DNA of 64,000 nucleotides from Photobacterium damselae (GTDB lineage Bacteria > Pseudomonadota > Gammaproteobacteria > Enterobacterales > Vibrionaceae): contig NZ_PYOG01000005.1 in NCBI RefSeq assembly GCF_003026815.1, positions 62,001-126,000 on the forward strand. The letters are read 5' to 3'. Of this stretch, positions 19,533-28,147 are shown piece by piece. The notes below the pieces were generated by a model. It was not told the DNA's origin. It made no database searches and worked only from the letters and a program-made list of their open reading frames with translations. A program made the position numbers and the translations under genes. Numbering within the stretch: the stretch's first letter is position 1; every line of letters starts with the position of its first letter.

Positions 19533-21011
19533 TTAGTCCTGATCTAAACGACCAACAAGTGACAATTCAAAATTTGCGCCCATATATTTAAAGTGAGGGC
19601 GAACAGTCAGTGCAACTTGATACCAACCTGGATCGCCTTCAACATCCAAAACATCAATTTGAGCTGCGCGTAATGGACGACGACTACGAACATCTGCGGG
19701 TGGGTTTTCTTGGTCAGCCACAAATTGTTTAATCCAAGCATTCAATTCACGTTCAAGATCTTGACGCTCTTTCCATGAACCAATTTGTTCGCGCTGAAGC
19801 ACTTTCACATAATGGGCAAGACGGTTAATGATCATCATATAAGGTAACTGAGTACCTAATTTGAAGTTCATTTCAGCTTCTCGACCTTCTTTTGTGTTAG
19901 GGAAAACTTTTGGTTGTTGAATAGAGTTGGCTGAGAAAAATGCTGCATTGTCGCTACCCTTACGCATGGTTAGAGCAATAAAGCCTTCTTCTGCAAGTTC
20001 GAACTCTTTACGATCAGTCACTAATACTTCGGTTGGGATTTTAGCTTGCAGCTCGCCCATAGATTCAAATAGATGAACCGGAAGATCTTCAACAGCCCCT
20101 CCGCTTTGTGGACCAATAATATTTGGACACCAGCGGTATTTAGCAAAACTATCGGTTAGACGAGAAGCTAATGCAAAGGCGGTATTACCCCACAAGTAGC
20201 TCTCATGAGATTCACTCACATTTTCACGGTAGTTAAATGTTTTAATTGGGTTTTCTGTTGGATCGTATGGAGTTCTTAATAAAAAGCGAGGAGCTGTTAA
20301 AGCAATATAACGAGCATCATCTGACTCACGAAGCTGGCGCCACTTTGTATAACGAGGGCTTTCAAATGTTGCTTTTAAATCTTTAATGTTTGGTAATTGT
20401 TCAAATGAATCAATACCAAAAAATTCTGGTGCAACACCTGAGATAAAGGGAGCGTGGGCCATTGCACCAACAGCACCAGCATATTGAAGTAACTTCATAT
20501 CTGGTGTTGAAGGTGTAAATTGATAATTAGCAACAATCGCAGCTACCGGTTCGCCACCAAACTGACCGTATCCAGCCGAGTATACATGCTTATATAGACC
20601 CGATTGAGAGGTCTCCGGTGCAAACTCAAAATCATCCAACAGCTCTTCTTTCGTGACATGCAATAGCTCAATCTTATTATTTTCACGAAAATCGGTGCGG
20701 TCCACCAGCATCTTAACACCACGCCATGACGACTCCATTTCTTGGATCGCGGTGTCATGTAAAATTTCATCCATTTGTAAGCTGATTTTATTATCAAGCT
20801 CAACCAACATTTGATCGACTAAAGCTTTATTAACTTGATTATCAGCATGTTCACTACCCAATAGGTTTTCTATGAAAGCCGCAACACCCTTTTTGGCAAT
20901 ATCATAGCCATCATCTGCAGGGGTCATTCGAGTCTGCGCCATAATCTCATCAAGGAGACTCACTGACGAAATTTTGTCACTAGAGGTTTGTACGTCTTGT
21001 TGTACAGTCAT
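19533..21011 (-). CDS. tssC: T6SS sheath large subunit TssC (VipB)
   Basis: A 492-residue large sheath protein. Family marks include ESSWRGVKMLVDRTDFR near 90-107, FGGEPVAAIVANYQF and RFLLRTPYDPTENPIKTFNYRE, and the C-terminal handshake region ending in FELSLVGRLDQD. With TssB it forms the contractile sheath that ClpV recycles. It lies 53 bp downstream of tssB. Confidence 0.97.
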   Translation of the reverse strand: MTVQQDVQTSSDKISSVSLLDEIMAQTRMTPADDGYDIAKKGVAAFIENLLGSEHADNQVNKALVDQMLVELDNKISLQMDEILHDTAIQEMESSWRGVKMLVDRTDFRENNKIELLHVTKEELLDDFEFAPETSQSGLYKHVYSAGYGQFGGEPVAAIVANYQFTPSTPDMKLLQYAGAVGAMAHAPFISGVAPEFFGIDSFEQLPNIKDLKATFESPRYTKWRQLRESDDARYIALTAPRFLLRTPYDPTENPIKTFNYRENVSESHESYLWGNTAFALASRLTDSFAKYRWCPNIIGPQSGGAVEDLPVHLFESMGELQAKIPTEVLVTDRKEFELAEEGFIALTMRKGSDNAAFFSANSIQQPKVFPNTKEGREAEMNFKLGTQLPYMMIINRLAHYVKVLQREQIGSWKERQDLERELNAWIKQFVADQENPPADVRSRRPLRAAQIDVLDVEGDPGWYQVALTVRPHFKYMGANFELSLVGRLDQD

Positions 21012-21064
21012 AATTCCGTTCCTGAACTATAGGTAATTAAATTATCAATAAAGATGAATAGTTA

Positions 21065-21562
21065 TTATTTATTAAGATCTTGACTAACAATTTCAAGTTC
21101 ACTTAATAGTTTACTTCTAGACTCTTCAGAATCCATTAATTCCTGTAAGCGCGTACGGAATGCTGGAATATTTCCTAAGGGACCTTTCAAAGCAACCAAT
21201 GCTTCTCTTAATTCAATAAGCTTCTTTAATTCAGGAACTTGTTGACCAATAGAATCAGGGGAAAAGTCATCAAGAGACTGTATTGATAAAGTAATTGGTA
21301 ATTCAGAACCATCGTCTGATAGCTTATTATTAACCGTTGTTGTTATTGATAAATTACTTTCTTTCATTACTGATTCAAAGTTATTTTTATCAATAGAGAC
21401 TGCTTTACGGTCTTCGATAGCAACATCTTCTACACCACCTTTAAAATCGCTAACAATCAACGCTTTAAGCGGTAATTCAACTGATGATTGGTCATCACCA
21501 TTATGAGGAACATATTTAATATTAATACGTTCTTTAGGTGCAACACTGCCGTCTTTTGACAT
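21065..21562 (-). CDS. tssB: T6SS sheath small subunit TssB (VipA)
   Basis: A 165-residue small sheath protein, with the start set by GGAGAG five bases before the ATG. The N-terminus (KDGSVAPKERINIKY) and the core LPLKALIVSDFKG are typical of VipA, and a helical C-terminus carries the region recognised by ClpV. It is the first gene of the operon, preceded by a long AT-rich intergenic stretch that must hold the main promoter. Confidence 0.97.
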   Translation of the reverse strand: MSKDGSVAPKERINIKYVPHNGDDQSSVELPLKALIVSDFKGGVEDVAIEDRKAVSIDKNNFESVMKESNLSITTTVNNKLSDDGSELPITLSIQSLDDFSPDSIGQQVPELKKLIELREALVALKGPLGNIPAFRTRLQELMDSEESRSKLLSELEIVSQDLNK

Positions 21563-22185
21563 TATAACTCTCCGTTTAACTTTATTTCAGTTGCAAGAAT
21601 CCAGTGATATCAAATAAAAAATATCACTTATAAATCTTAGATTTTTAATCGTTAATTATATCTATAAATACAATTAACAATAAAATTATCATAACTTATA
21701 TCGGAAAGTTTATATCTTCCCTAGCCTCTAGATAAATATGATTATCCGAAAAAATATTTATTATTTACGAGATAATTTTTGTTATTAATTATTATCTCTT
21801 GCTCTTATGTGTCAAACAGAATATACCCATGCAACAAAAATGCAATTAATTTGACCAAAAATTAAGGCACAACACCGCAATTTTTCGCGTTAAAGTCAAA
21901 ATAATGGCACAAAGGAGAAGTATTTATTGCATATAAATGTAGTAACGCTCTAAAAGTGATAGTTCATATCGGCATATCGAGTGATTCATCTGATTGGCTT
22001 TAACATGGAGGAATCAGGAAATTGCCACTTATTCACGAGCAAAAAAAACAACGCAATCAAACGTGATAGAGCAAGTTTGTATGATGATAAAATTGTGCCA
22101 ATCTCCCCAAAAGAGATGTAGCTTACATAAGGCATAAGTGATTTGTGATTTGTGATTTGTGATTTAGAACAGATTAAAGAAAAGA
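21563..22185. promoter_or_regulatory. AT-rich region upstream of tssB with a candidate sigma-70 promoter
   Basis: About 620 bp without a convincing gene. On the minus strand a perfect -35 hexamer TTGACA (complement at 21810-21815) is followed at about 17 bp by ATAATT (complement at 21787-21792), which would give a leader of roughly 220 nt before tssB. A sigma-54-like element on the minus strand (complement at 21841-21857) has one base too many between its GG and GC pairs. The rest is AT-rich and featureless apart from the heptamer repeats listed separately. Confidence 0.35.
22139..22166. repeat. Tandem heptamer repeat (GTGATTT x 4)
   Basis: Four perfect head-to-tail copies of the 7-mer GTGATTT. 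The region is intergenic, between the T6SS promoter region and the terminator of the PHA-system gene. A short perfect array of this kind can change copy number by slippage. No link to a gene is evident. Confidence 0.9.
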
Positions 22186-22220
22186 AACCTGCTAGATACA
22201 TTAGCGAAAGCTAGCAGGTT
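22186..22220 (-). terminator. Terminator of the PHA-system gene
   Basis: A 10-bp stem (AACCTGCTAG at 22186-22195 with CTAGCAGGTT at 22211-22220) is followed on the minus strand by a T-rich run. It lies about 45 bp past the stop of the gene at 22266-22541. Confidence 0.75.
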
Positions 22221-22265
22221 ATATTGAGATTAATGCGTTATTTTCGGTGCAGGAGATATTACAAA

Positions 22266-22541
22266 TTAAGCAACTAATAGCTTATCTAACTGCTGACAGA
22301 TTTCAGATTCTATTGCACTAGAGAAAAAACTGGCAGTAAAGCCTAGAGATAACTTGATTGTCAATTTACCATCCATACTTTCTAAATAACCATTAGCTGA
22401 GCTGTGTTTTATCATTAAACGGTTATCTTGCCATTGCCAAAGAACACCATATTCATCAACTAACTGCTGTGCAATCAGCTCTGAAACCTGAGTTATATGT
22501 TCATGAGAAAACCCATGCTCTCGTTCGATTAAGATGGTCAC
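22266..22541 (-). CDS. Polyhydroxyalkanoic acid system family protein
   Basis: A 91-residue protein of the PHA granule region family (PF09650 type): an N-terminal REHGFSHEHITQVSELIAQQL helix, a YGVLWQWQDNRLMIKHSS strand pair, the turn GYLESMDGKLTIKLSLGF and a last helix IESEICQQLDKLL. The start is a GTG with a weak ribosome binding site (AAAGGA, about 11 bases away). Such proteins are found near polyester-granule genes, but no PHA synthase is in this window, so the role here is open. Confidence 0.75.
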   Translation of the reverse strand: MTILIEREHGFSHEHITQVSELIAQQLVDEYGVLWQWQDNRLMIKHSSANGYLESMDGKLTIKLSLGFTASFFSSAIESEICQQLDKLLVA

Positions 22542-22614
22542 TGTATCACTATTCCTTTAGTGCTCTTATGTCTGAATACCCAAATGAAAATACCAGACAC
22601 TACTTACTATTAAT

Positions 22615-22650
22615 TACTGCTTATACCCAGTTATTTGAGTATAAGCAGTA
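22615..22650. repeat. 12-bp perfect inverted repeat between convergent-spaced genes
   Basis: TACTGCTTATAC at 22615-22626 pairs with GTATAAGCAGTA at 22639-22650 around a 12-base loop. It follows the sensor kinase gene on the minus strand but has no T-run on either strand, so it is a weak candidate for its terminator or a protein-binding palindrome. Confidence 0.5.
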
Positions 22651-22702
22651 TAACAATCCATTGCATATTAATATGTGCTTTACGTCATATCATCTAGCGT
22701 AG

Positions 22703-24748
22703 TTATGGTTTTATTTGTAGCAAAATATCGCCTTCCTGTTCAATCATCGCCTTCTCATGTAAAAAGATGGAAAATGTCGTTCCAACCTCAACTTCAGATT
22801 GAACTCGAATTTCGCCCCCTATACTTTCAATAATACCTTGGCTAACAGAGAGCCCGAGGCCAGTACCAGAACGTCGGGTCGTAAAAAACGGATTAAATAT
22901 TCGAGTTAAGTTTTGCTCTGATATTCCACAACCATGATCCGTAATCTTAATAATTGCACCAATGGTGGTTTTACCCTCAGTCCAATCTTGAGTACTGATC
23001 TGTAGTATCCCACTATCATTCATTGCATGAACACCATTCATCTGCAAGTTAACTAAAACTTGAAGTAATTGATGACGGTTAACCTCAACACTGCATTTAG
23101 CTTGTAAGTCGGTTTCGATCTTAATATCCAGTTTCTTTGTACCAGAACGTACCAGAGTCAAACTCTCTTCAACAATAGGATTAATATGCTGCCAAATGAT
23201 CTCATCTTGAACCCCACCCTGACGGCTATATTGCAATAAACTTCGGGTAATATTTCTTATCCGATCAATTTGTTCATGGATCGCTTCAAGCTCATCTTTT
23301 ATTGGCGCAGTTCCATCTCCAAGTTCAAACTGGATCAGTTCAACATTACCTAAGATCACTGCAATTGGATTGTTAATTTCATGAGCAATACCTGCGGTCA
23401 GTTCACCCAATGCAGCCAGCTTTTCACTGTTAACTAATTTATGTCTAGCCTGATTTAACAGCTGAATATGACGCTCTAACTCTTCAGTTTTTTCATGTAA
23501 ACTGTGCGTTCTTGCATCAACTTTATCTTCAAGCTCAATAGCTGCTTGTTTAATTGCTTCATTCCGTTGGTCAAGTAGGTCCAACATTGAATCAAACTGG
23601 CGTCCCAAAATTTGCAGCTCATGATTCTCGCTTAAATCCAGTTTACCAATTCGCTTCTTAAGCCCTAACTGCACAGCTCTCACAACATGGTGAATTTTCT
23701 CGATAGGAAGAAAAAGATCTCGAGAACCACGATAAACAATAATGCTCGACAGAAGTAGCACAATACAAATTGCTATCCCCATCTCAATAATATTGGTGAG
23801 ATAGGTTCTAACCAGTGGCCACTCCAAATAACCGGTATAGAGCATTCCAATCACTTTACCGTCATAATTTCGTAGCGGTTCATAAGCTGAAACATACCAA
23901 GCATCATAAACATAAGCTCTATCGACCCAGACTTGACCGTCCTTTAATACATCCAGCTTAACTTGCTCCGATACGGGAGTACCAATAGCTCGTCCCTTTT
24001 TCATGCTACTGTCTAAAGGCACATTAGTACTGACTCGTAAATCATCCATAAATAGCGTAACAGTACCTATACTCCCCTTTGGTAAAGTATTAGAGGCATA
24101 CACTAAATCACGAATTCGATCGACCAATTGCGTACTGTTATTGAGTAACATTCCCCCATCAATAATCCACTGCAATTCGTGTCGATCATTAAAAATAGGA
24201 ATTAAGCTTCGACTCACTAAACCTCGACGCTCAATCTTGTTTCCTCGCAGCATTGGTATCTGTGCTCGCGCCGGAAGATCAGGGTTTAAACGATATAACT
24301 CTTGACTATTGAGCACTTCAAAAAAGGTTTGTTGCTTACCTGCGAGCAGTAATTTTCGATTGGATTTTGGAAACTCAGCTAATTGGGAGGCTGGATGAAT
24401 AATAACAAAATCTAGATCATAATTTTTGGCTTGAGTTGGTACCCAGCGGGTTAATGATCTCTCATCATGACGTAACCGCTGCTGAAAATCGTATGAATGC
24501 GTAAGGGATGTTAATTGCATCCACTGTTCTCGTTGCAACAATTCCATACTATGGTGAGCTACCGCAAGATCGGCCCTAACATTCATCAAGGCACTTTGCC
24601 AAGTGTACATTAAGGTCCAATATAACGTGATGCCAATCAGAGCAAGCATAGTTAAAAAGATAGGAACCGATGTTAAGACTAACAATCGGTATCGCACCAT
24701 AGTTCTAAAGCGATTAAGCCACGTAGCCACAAAGGTTCTTAATTTCAT
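22703..24748 (-). CDS. Sensor histidine kinase with periplasmic Cache domain
   Basis: A 681-residue kinase. The ATG at 24746-24748 is chosen over an upstream TTG because it has AAGG six bases away and lies one base after the regulator's stop. Membrane helices at about 21-43 and 320-339 flank a ~275-residue periplasmic sensor of Cache type, followed by a HAMP-like linker, a coiled coil, the H-box GIAHEINNPIA (His456) and a HATPase domain with N, G1 (DHGCGIS) and G2 (GTGLGLS) boxes. It is coupled to the sigma-54 regulator upstream. The pair faces away from tupABC, which makes a metal-oxyanion or related signal plausible, but the ligand is not shown by the sequence. Confidence 0.92.
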   Translation of the reverse strand: MKLRTFVATWLNRFRTMVRYRLLVLTSVPIFLTMLALIGITLYWTLMYTWQSALMNVRADLAVAHHSMELLQREQWMQLTSLTHSYDFQQRLRHDERSLTRWVPTQAKNYDLDFVIIHPASQLAEFPKSNRKLLLAGKQQTFFEVLNSQELYRLNPDLPARAQIPMLRGNKIERRGLVSRSLIPIFNDRHELQWIIDGGMLLNNSTQLVDRIRDLVYASNTLPKGSIGTVTLFMDDLRVSTNVPLDSSMKKGRAIGTPVSEQVKLDVLKDGQVWVDRAYVYDAWYVSAYEPLRNYDGKVIGMLYTGYLEWPLVRTYLTNIIEMGIAICIVLLLSSIIVYRGSRDLFLPIEKIHHVVRAVQLGLKKRIGKLDLSENHELQILGRQFDSMLDLLDQRNEAIKQAAIELEDKVDARTHSLHEKTEELERHIQLLNQARHKLVNSEKLAALGELTAGIAHEINNPIAVILGNVELIQFELGDGTAPIKDELEAIHEQIDRIRNITRSLLQYSRQGGVQDEIIWQHINPIVEESLTLVRSGTKKLDIKIETDLQAKCSVEVNRHQLLQVLVNLQMNGVHAMNDSGILQISTQDWTEGKTTIGAIIKITDHGCGISEQNLTRIFNPFFTTRRSGTGLGLSVSQGIIESIGGEIRVQSEVEVGTTFSIFLHEKAMIEQEGDILLQIKP

Positions 24749-24749
24749 A

Positions 24750-26228
24750 TTAAGCCTTAAGCTCTTCAACTTCGTCAGACCATTCTTTGAATTTTCGCTC
24801 TAATGTTTTACGAGCAACCCCTAACTGACGAGCTGCAGCTGATTTGTTACCATCATTAGAGTCAACCACCTGAAGAATATGTGCTTTCTCCACTTCTTTT
24901 AACGTCCAGTCGGTTGGGTAACAATACTGTTCTTGTCCATTTTCATGACAGCGACATGGACGTTCATCACCCACATTAGTTACACTGTCACCACTAGTTA
25001 TACTGTGCTCTTCATTTAGCTTTGAATCTACGTCATGAGATACTGGAAAATCATCATTAAGCTCTCGCCAATAATCTGCTGGTGGTTTACCCAATAAAAT
25101 ACAACGCTCCATTAGGTTGCGTAATTCACGAATATTTCCGGGCCAATCGTAAGCTTGCATGGCAACAATATCTTCATGAGTCCAACTGATTGACTGCATA
25201 CCAAGGTCTTTTGCCAATTGATGAGTAAAGTGGTGCGCAAGAGCAGGAATATCTTCAATACGCTCTCGAAGTGCAGGTAATTCGATCGTTAACACATTCA
25301 AGCGGTAGAACAAATCTCGTCGAAAACGCCCCGCTTCAACCTCTTCTTTTAAATTTCTGTTTGTTGCAGCGACAATTCGGACATCTACTGAAATTTCCCT
25401 TTCAGCGCCGACAGGACGAATGGCTTTTTGTTCTAACGCACGTAATAACGAAGACTGCATTGAAAGTGGCATTTCACCAATTTCATCAAGAAAAAGTGTC
25501 CCGTTATTAGCCACTCGGAACAAACCTTCTCTCGCTTTTTTAGCTCCAGTAAATGCCCCAGAAACATGACCAAACAGCTCGCTTTCAAGCAGATCAGGGG
25601 CGATTGCTCCACAGTTAAGAGGCACAAAAGGACCGGAACGTTTACTCAGTTGATGTAAGGCTCGTGCAACCAATTCCTTACCGGTACCCGACTCCCCTTC
25701 AACCAATACCGCGGCTAAAGAAGGGGCTACCTGTGCAATCATTTTCTTCATCCGTTGAGTACTGGCAGCATCACCGATAATTTCTACAGGATAAGAGCGT
25801 TCCACATCCCGTTGTAGGGCAAAGTTTTGTCGCTCCATAAGCCGACGTTCAATACAACGACTAACCGATTGCATCATCTGCTCAAGATTAAACGGTTTTA
25901 AAATAAAATCAGAAGCACCTGCTCGTAGGGCTTTAATGGCCATTTCAAGATCCGCATAGCCTGTCATAAAAATCACATCACTACGCTTAGTTGTTGGATC
26001 AAAAGCCTCATGCCAATCAATCCCTGAACGTCCAGGCAAATTGATATCAACAATTAAGAGATCAAAATGACAGCGTTTGCGAATTTCCTCCGCCTCTTCC
26101 ACACTTCCAGCCACATCAACCTGAGCAAATTTTTTACTTAATGCTTTTTGAAGAATGGTACGCATACCAGGTTCATCATCTACCACTAATACCGATACCG
26201 CTGTCCATGAAGAAGAAAAATCTGTCAT
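24750..26228 (-). CDS. Sigma-54-dependent response regulator (NtrC/DctD type)
   Basis: The ATG at 26226-26228 is preferred to a GTG fifteen codons upstream because the receiver domain begins directly after it. Receiver: phosphoacceptor Asp61 (IVDINLP) and Lys111. AAA+ domain: Walker A GESGTGKE (178-185) and GAFTGA (224-229). A Fis-type HTH closes the protein (GNKSAAARQLGVARKTLE). Unusually, the linker between AAA+ and HTH carries a Cys/His cluster, PCRCHENGQEQYC, that could bind a metal. It is cotranscribed with the kinase. A clear sigma-54 promoter lies before the divergent tupA, its likely target. Confidence 0.93.
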   Translation of the reverse strand: MTDFSSSWTAVSVLVVDDEPGMRTILQKALSKKFAQVDVAGSVEEAEEIRKRCHFDLLIVDINLPGRSGIDWHEAFDPTTKRSDVIFMTGYADLEMAIKALRAGASDFILKPFNLEQMMQSVSRCIERRLMERQNFALQRDVERSYPVEIIGDAASTQRMKKMIAQVAPSLAAVLVEGESGTGKELVARALHQLSKRSGPFVPLNCGAIAPDLLESELFGHVSGAFTGAKKAREGLFRVANNGTLFLDEIGEMPLSMQSSLLRALEQKAIRPVGAEREISVDVRIVAATNRNLKEEVEAGRFRRDLFYRLNVLTIELPALRERIEDIPALAHHFTHQLAKDLGMQSISWTHEDIVAMQAYDWPGNIRELRNLMERCILLGKPPADYWRELNDDFPVSHDVDSKLNEEHSITSGDSVTNVGDERPCRCHENGQEQYCYPTDWTLKEVEKAHILQVVDSNDGNKSAAARQLGVARKTLERKFKEWSDEVEELKA

Positions 26229-26312
26229 AAAAATAATTATCTCAATAAAATTTGATGCGACATTTTGTCCCACCTTTGTTATCTATGTCAAAGTTGTTTC
26301 AAAATAATCGTC

Positions 26313-26333
26313 TTTCAGCGCACAAAACTGAAA
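26313..26333. promoter_or_regulatory. Candidate upstream activator site (inverted repeat)
   Basis: TTTCAG (26313-26318) and CTGAAA (26328-26333) form a palindrome with a 9-base spacer, centred about 76 bp upstream of the -24 element of the tupA promoter. This is a normal distance for a sigma-54 enhancer. Binding by the divergent regulator is inferred. Confidence 0.4.
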
Positions 26334-26398
26334 ACAATATAAATATAAGTTATTGGTTTTATGTTACTTTTCAAAAATAAAAAGTTTAATTGTGAATA

Positions 26399-26414
26399 TG
26401 GCATTCAACTTGCT
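26399..26414 (+). promoter_or_regulatory. Sigma-54 (-24/-12) promoter of the tup-mob operon
   Basis: TGGCAT-N5-TTGCT has exactly the spacing of the sigma-54 consensus TGGCAC-N5-TTGCW and one mismatch. Transcription would start near 26426, about 95 bp before the tupA ATG. The gene for a sigma-54 activator is divergent and adjacent. Confidence 0.8.
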
Positions 26415-26519
26415 TATAAGCATGCAAATTGCAAAGTCGTCTGATTATTTCTGAAATAACTTTGCAGCCCCATTTTCTAACTTTTGTTTTAACCATTTGA
26501 CGAAATGTCAGGAAGACCT

Positions 26520-27344
26520 ATGAAACTTTTAAAAACCGCTTTAGTTATCCTTGGTTTCGCTGCCACCTCTATGGCACATGCTGCAGACACCACTAAAGAA
26601 AACAAGACTATTCGCCTAGCAACCACAACCAGCACTTATCATTCAGGACTGCTAGATTACCTTCTACCTGAATTTAAAAAAGACACAGGTTACTCTGTTG
26701 ATGTTCTAGCAGCAGGTACAGGTAAAGCGCTACGTATGGGTGAGAACGGTGATGTGGATCTTGTAATGACCCATGCACCAAAAGCTGAAGCGACATTTGT
26801 GGATAAAGGTTTTGGTGTTCTACCGCGTAAACTAATGCATAACGACTTTATCCTAGTAGGCCCAGAAAAAGATCCAGCAAAAATCAAAGGTGATAAAAAC
26901 ATTGTTGATGCGTTAACCAAAATTGCTTCTTACAACGCGACATTTATTTCCCGCGGTGACGATTCTGGTACTAACAAGAAAGAGCTTAACCTATGGGCTC
27001 AGGCTAAAATGGAGCCAAACTTTGGTGGTTATAAAGCAGTAGGTCAAGGTATGGGACCAACACTAAATATGGCTTCCGAACTGCAAGCATACACGCTAAC
27101 AGACCGTGGTACTTGGTTGGCATATCAAAACAAACTTCATCTTGGTATTATGGTGCAAGGTGATAAGCGTCTATTTAACCCATACCAAGTTATTTTGGTA
27201 AACCCTAGCCGCTACCCAACAATTAACTACCAAGGTGCGAAAGTATTTAGCGATTGGCTCGTTAATCCTAAAGCGCAAACCATGATTAATGACTATAAGC
27301 GCCACGGTGAGCAACTTTTTGTAGCAGACGCTATTACTAAGTAA
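26520..27344 (+). CDS. tupA: Tungstate ABC transporter substrate-binding protein TupA
   Basis: The ATG at 26520 has AGGAAG just upstream and starts a clean signal peptide (cleavage after MAHA, about residue 21); an ATG five codons earlier is less suitable. The mature protein shows the TupA signature TTTST close to its start, then GLLDYLLPEFKKDTGY, AAGTGKAL, GDVDLVMTHAPKAE and SRGDDSGTN, the oxyanion-binding loops of the tungstate type as opposed to ModA. It delivers tungstate (and perhaps molybdate) to TupB/TupC. First gene of the operon. Confidence 0.93.
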   Translation: MKLLKTALVILGFAATSMAHAADTTKENKTIRLATTTSTYHSGLLDYLLPEFKKDTGYSVDVLAAGTGKALRMGENGDVDLVMTHAPKAEATFVDKGFGVLPRKLMHNDFILVGPEKDPAKIKGDKNIVDALTKIASYNATFISRGDDSGTNKKELNLWAQAKMEPNFGGYKAVGQGMGPTLNMASELQAYTLTDRGTWLAYQNKLHLGIMVQGDKRLFNPYQVILVNPSRYPTINYQGAKVFSDWLVNPKAQTMINDYKRHGEQLFVADAITK

Positions 27345-27355
27345 CTGTAAATGGA

Positions 27356-27402
27356 TGCCTTTTCGACAGAATCTACCCAAGGTCGAAAAGGCATTTTGTC
27401 TT
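27356..27402 (+). terminator. Hairpin between tupA and tupB (probable partial terminator)
   Basis: A 13-bp perfect stem (27356-27368 with 27383-27395) with a 14-base loop is followed by TTTGTCTTT. It probably ends part of the transcripts so that the binding protein is made in excess of the permease and ATPase, a common arrangement in ABC operons. Confidence 0.7.
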
Positions 27403-27429
27403 TATTAACCGGAATAATATCGATTAAGA

Positions 27430-28131
27430 ATGAATATTTGGCAAACCACTCAACAAGCTATCGAACTCCTATTTAGCGGTGATACTGCGCTCTGGGGTAT
27501 CGTTGGGGTTTCCTTCTCCGTTTCATTACTAGCAATTGGAATTGTTCTAGTACCCTCTTTACTGATCGCTTTTGCTCTGGCTTATGGAAAATTTCCAGGA
27601 CGTTGGTTAACACTTTCTTTATTTAATACCTTTCAATCAATACCAACGGTTGTTATTGGCTTACTGCTCTATATGCTGCTCTCCCGCTCAGGGCCTTTGG
27701 GAGATTGGCAGATGCTATTTACACAAAAGGCGATGATTTTAGGGCAAATTCTTATCTGTTTGCCCATTTTAGTCTCTATGATGCATGCCGCATTCCAAAA
27801 TAGTGATCGTCGCGCATGGGAAACATCACTAACACTAGGTGCCAGCTATCCGAGAGCTTTTGCCAGTCTAATGTGGGAGTGTCGATTCCCATTACTGGCC
27901 GCGGTCATTGCCTCATTTAGTCGAGTGATTACAGAAGTTGGCTGCTCCATGATGGTGGGGGGCAATATTATGAACTCCACTCGAAATATTCCTACCGCTA
28001 TTGCACTGGAAAGTTCCAAAGGTGCCTTTGCCCAAGGGGTTGCGTTAGGGATGGTTTTATTAATCTTAGCCTTAGTATTAAACTTCTTATTATCTATCTC
28101 GCGTGGCAAAGCCCACTTAAGAACCAATTAA
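27430..28131 (+). CDS. tupB: Tungstate ABC transporter permease TupB
   Basis: A 233-residue integral membrane protein with about six hydrophobic helices and the ABC permease EAA-type loop (WETSLTLGASYPRAFASLMWECRFPLLAA). It has the usual TupB N-terminus with a first helix after residue 20 and FQSIPTVVIGLLLYMLLSRSGPLG. It forms the channel of TupABC. It starts 85 bp after tupA, beyond the hairpin, and is followed within 20 bp by tupC. Confidence 0.92.
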   Translation: MNIWQTTQQAIELLFSGDTALWGIVGVSFSVSLLAIGIVLVPSLLIAFALAYGKFPGRWLTLSLFNTFQSIPTVVIGLLLYMLLSRSGPLGDWQMLFTQKAMILGQILICLPILVSMMHAAFQNSDRRAWETSLTLGASYPRAFASLMWECRFPLLAAVIASFSRVITEVGCSMMVGGNIMNSTRNIPTAIALESSKGAFAQGVALGMVLLILALVLNFLLSISRGKAHLRTN

Positions 28132-28147
28132 CCCATAGGAGAACGTG

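Noticed and set aside
21841-21857. Sigma-54-like element on the minus strand upstream of tssB
   Set aside because: The GG and GC pairs are 13 bases apart in place of 12. Sigma-54 promoters rarely tolerate this, so I do not claim VasH control of the operon.
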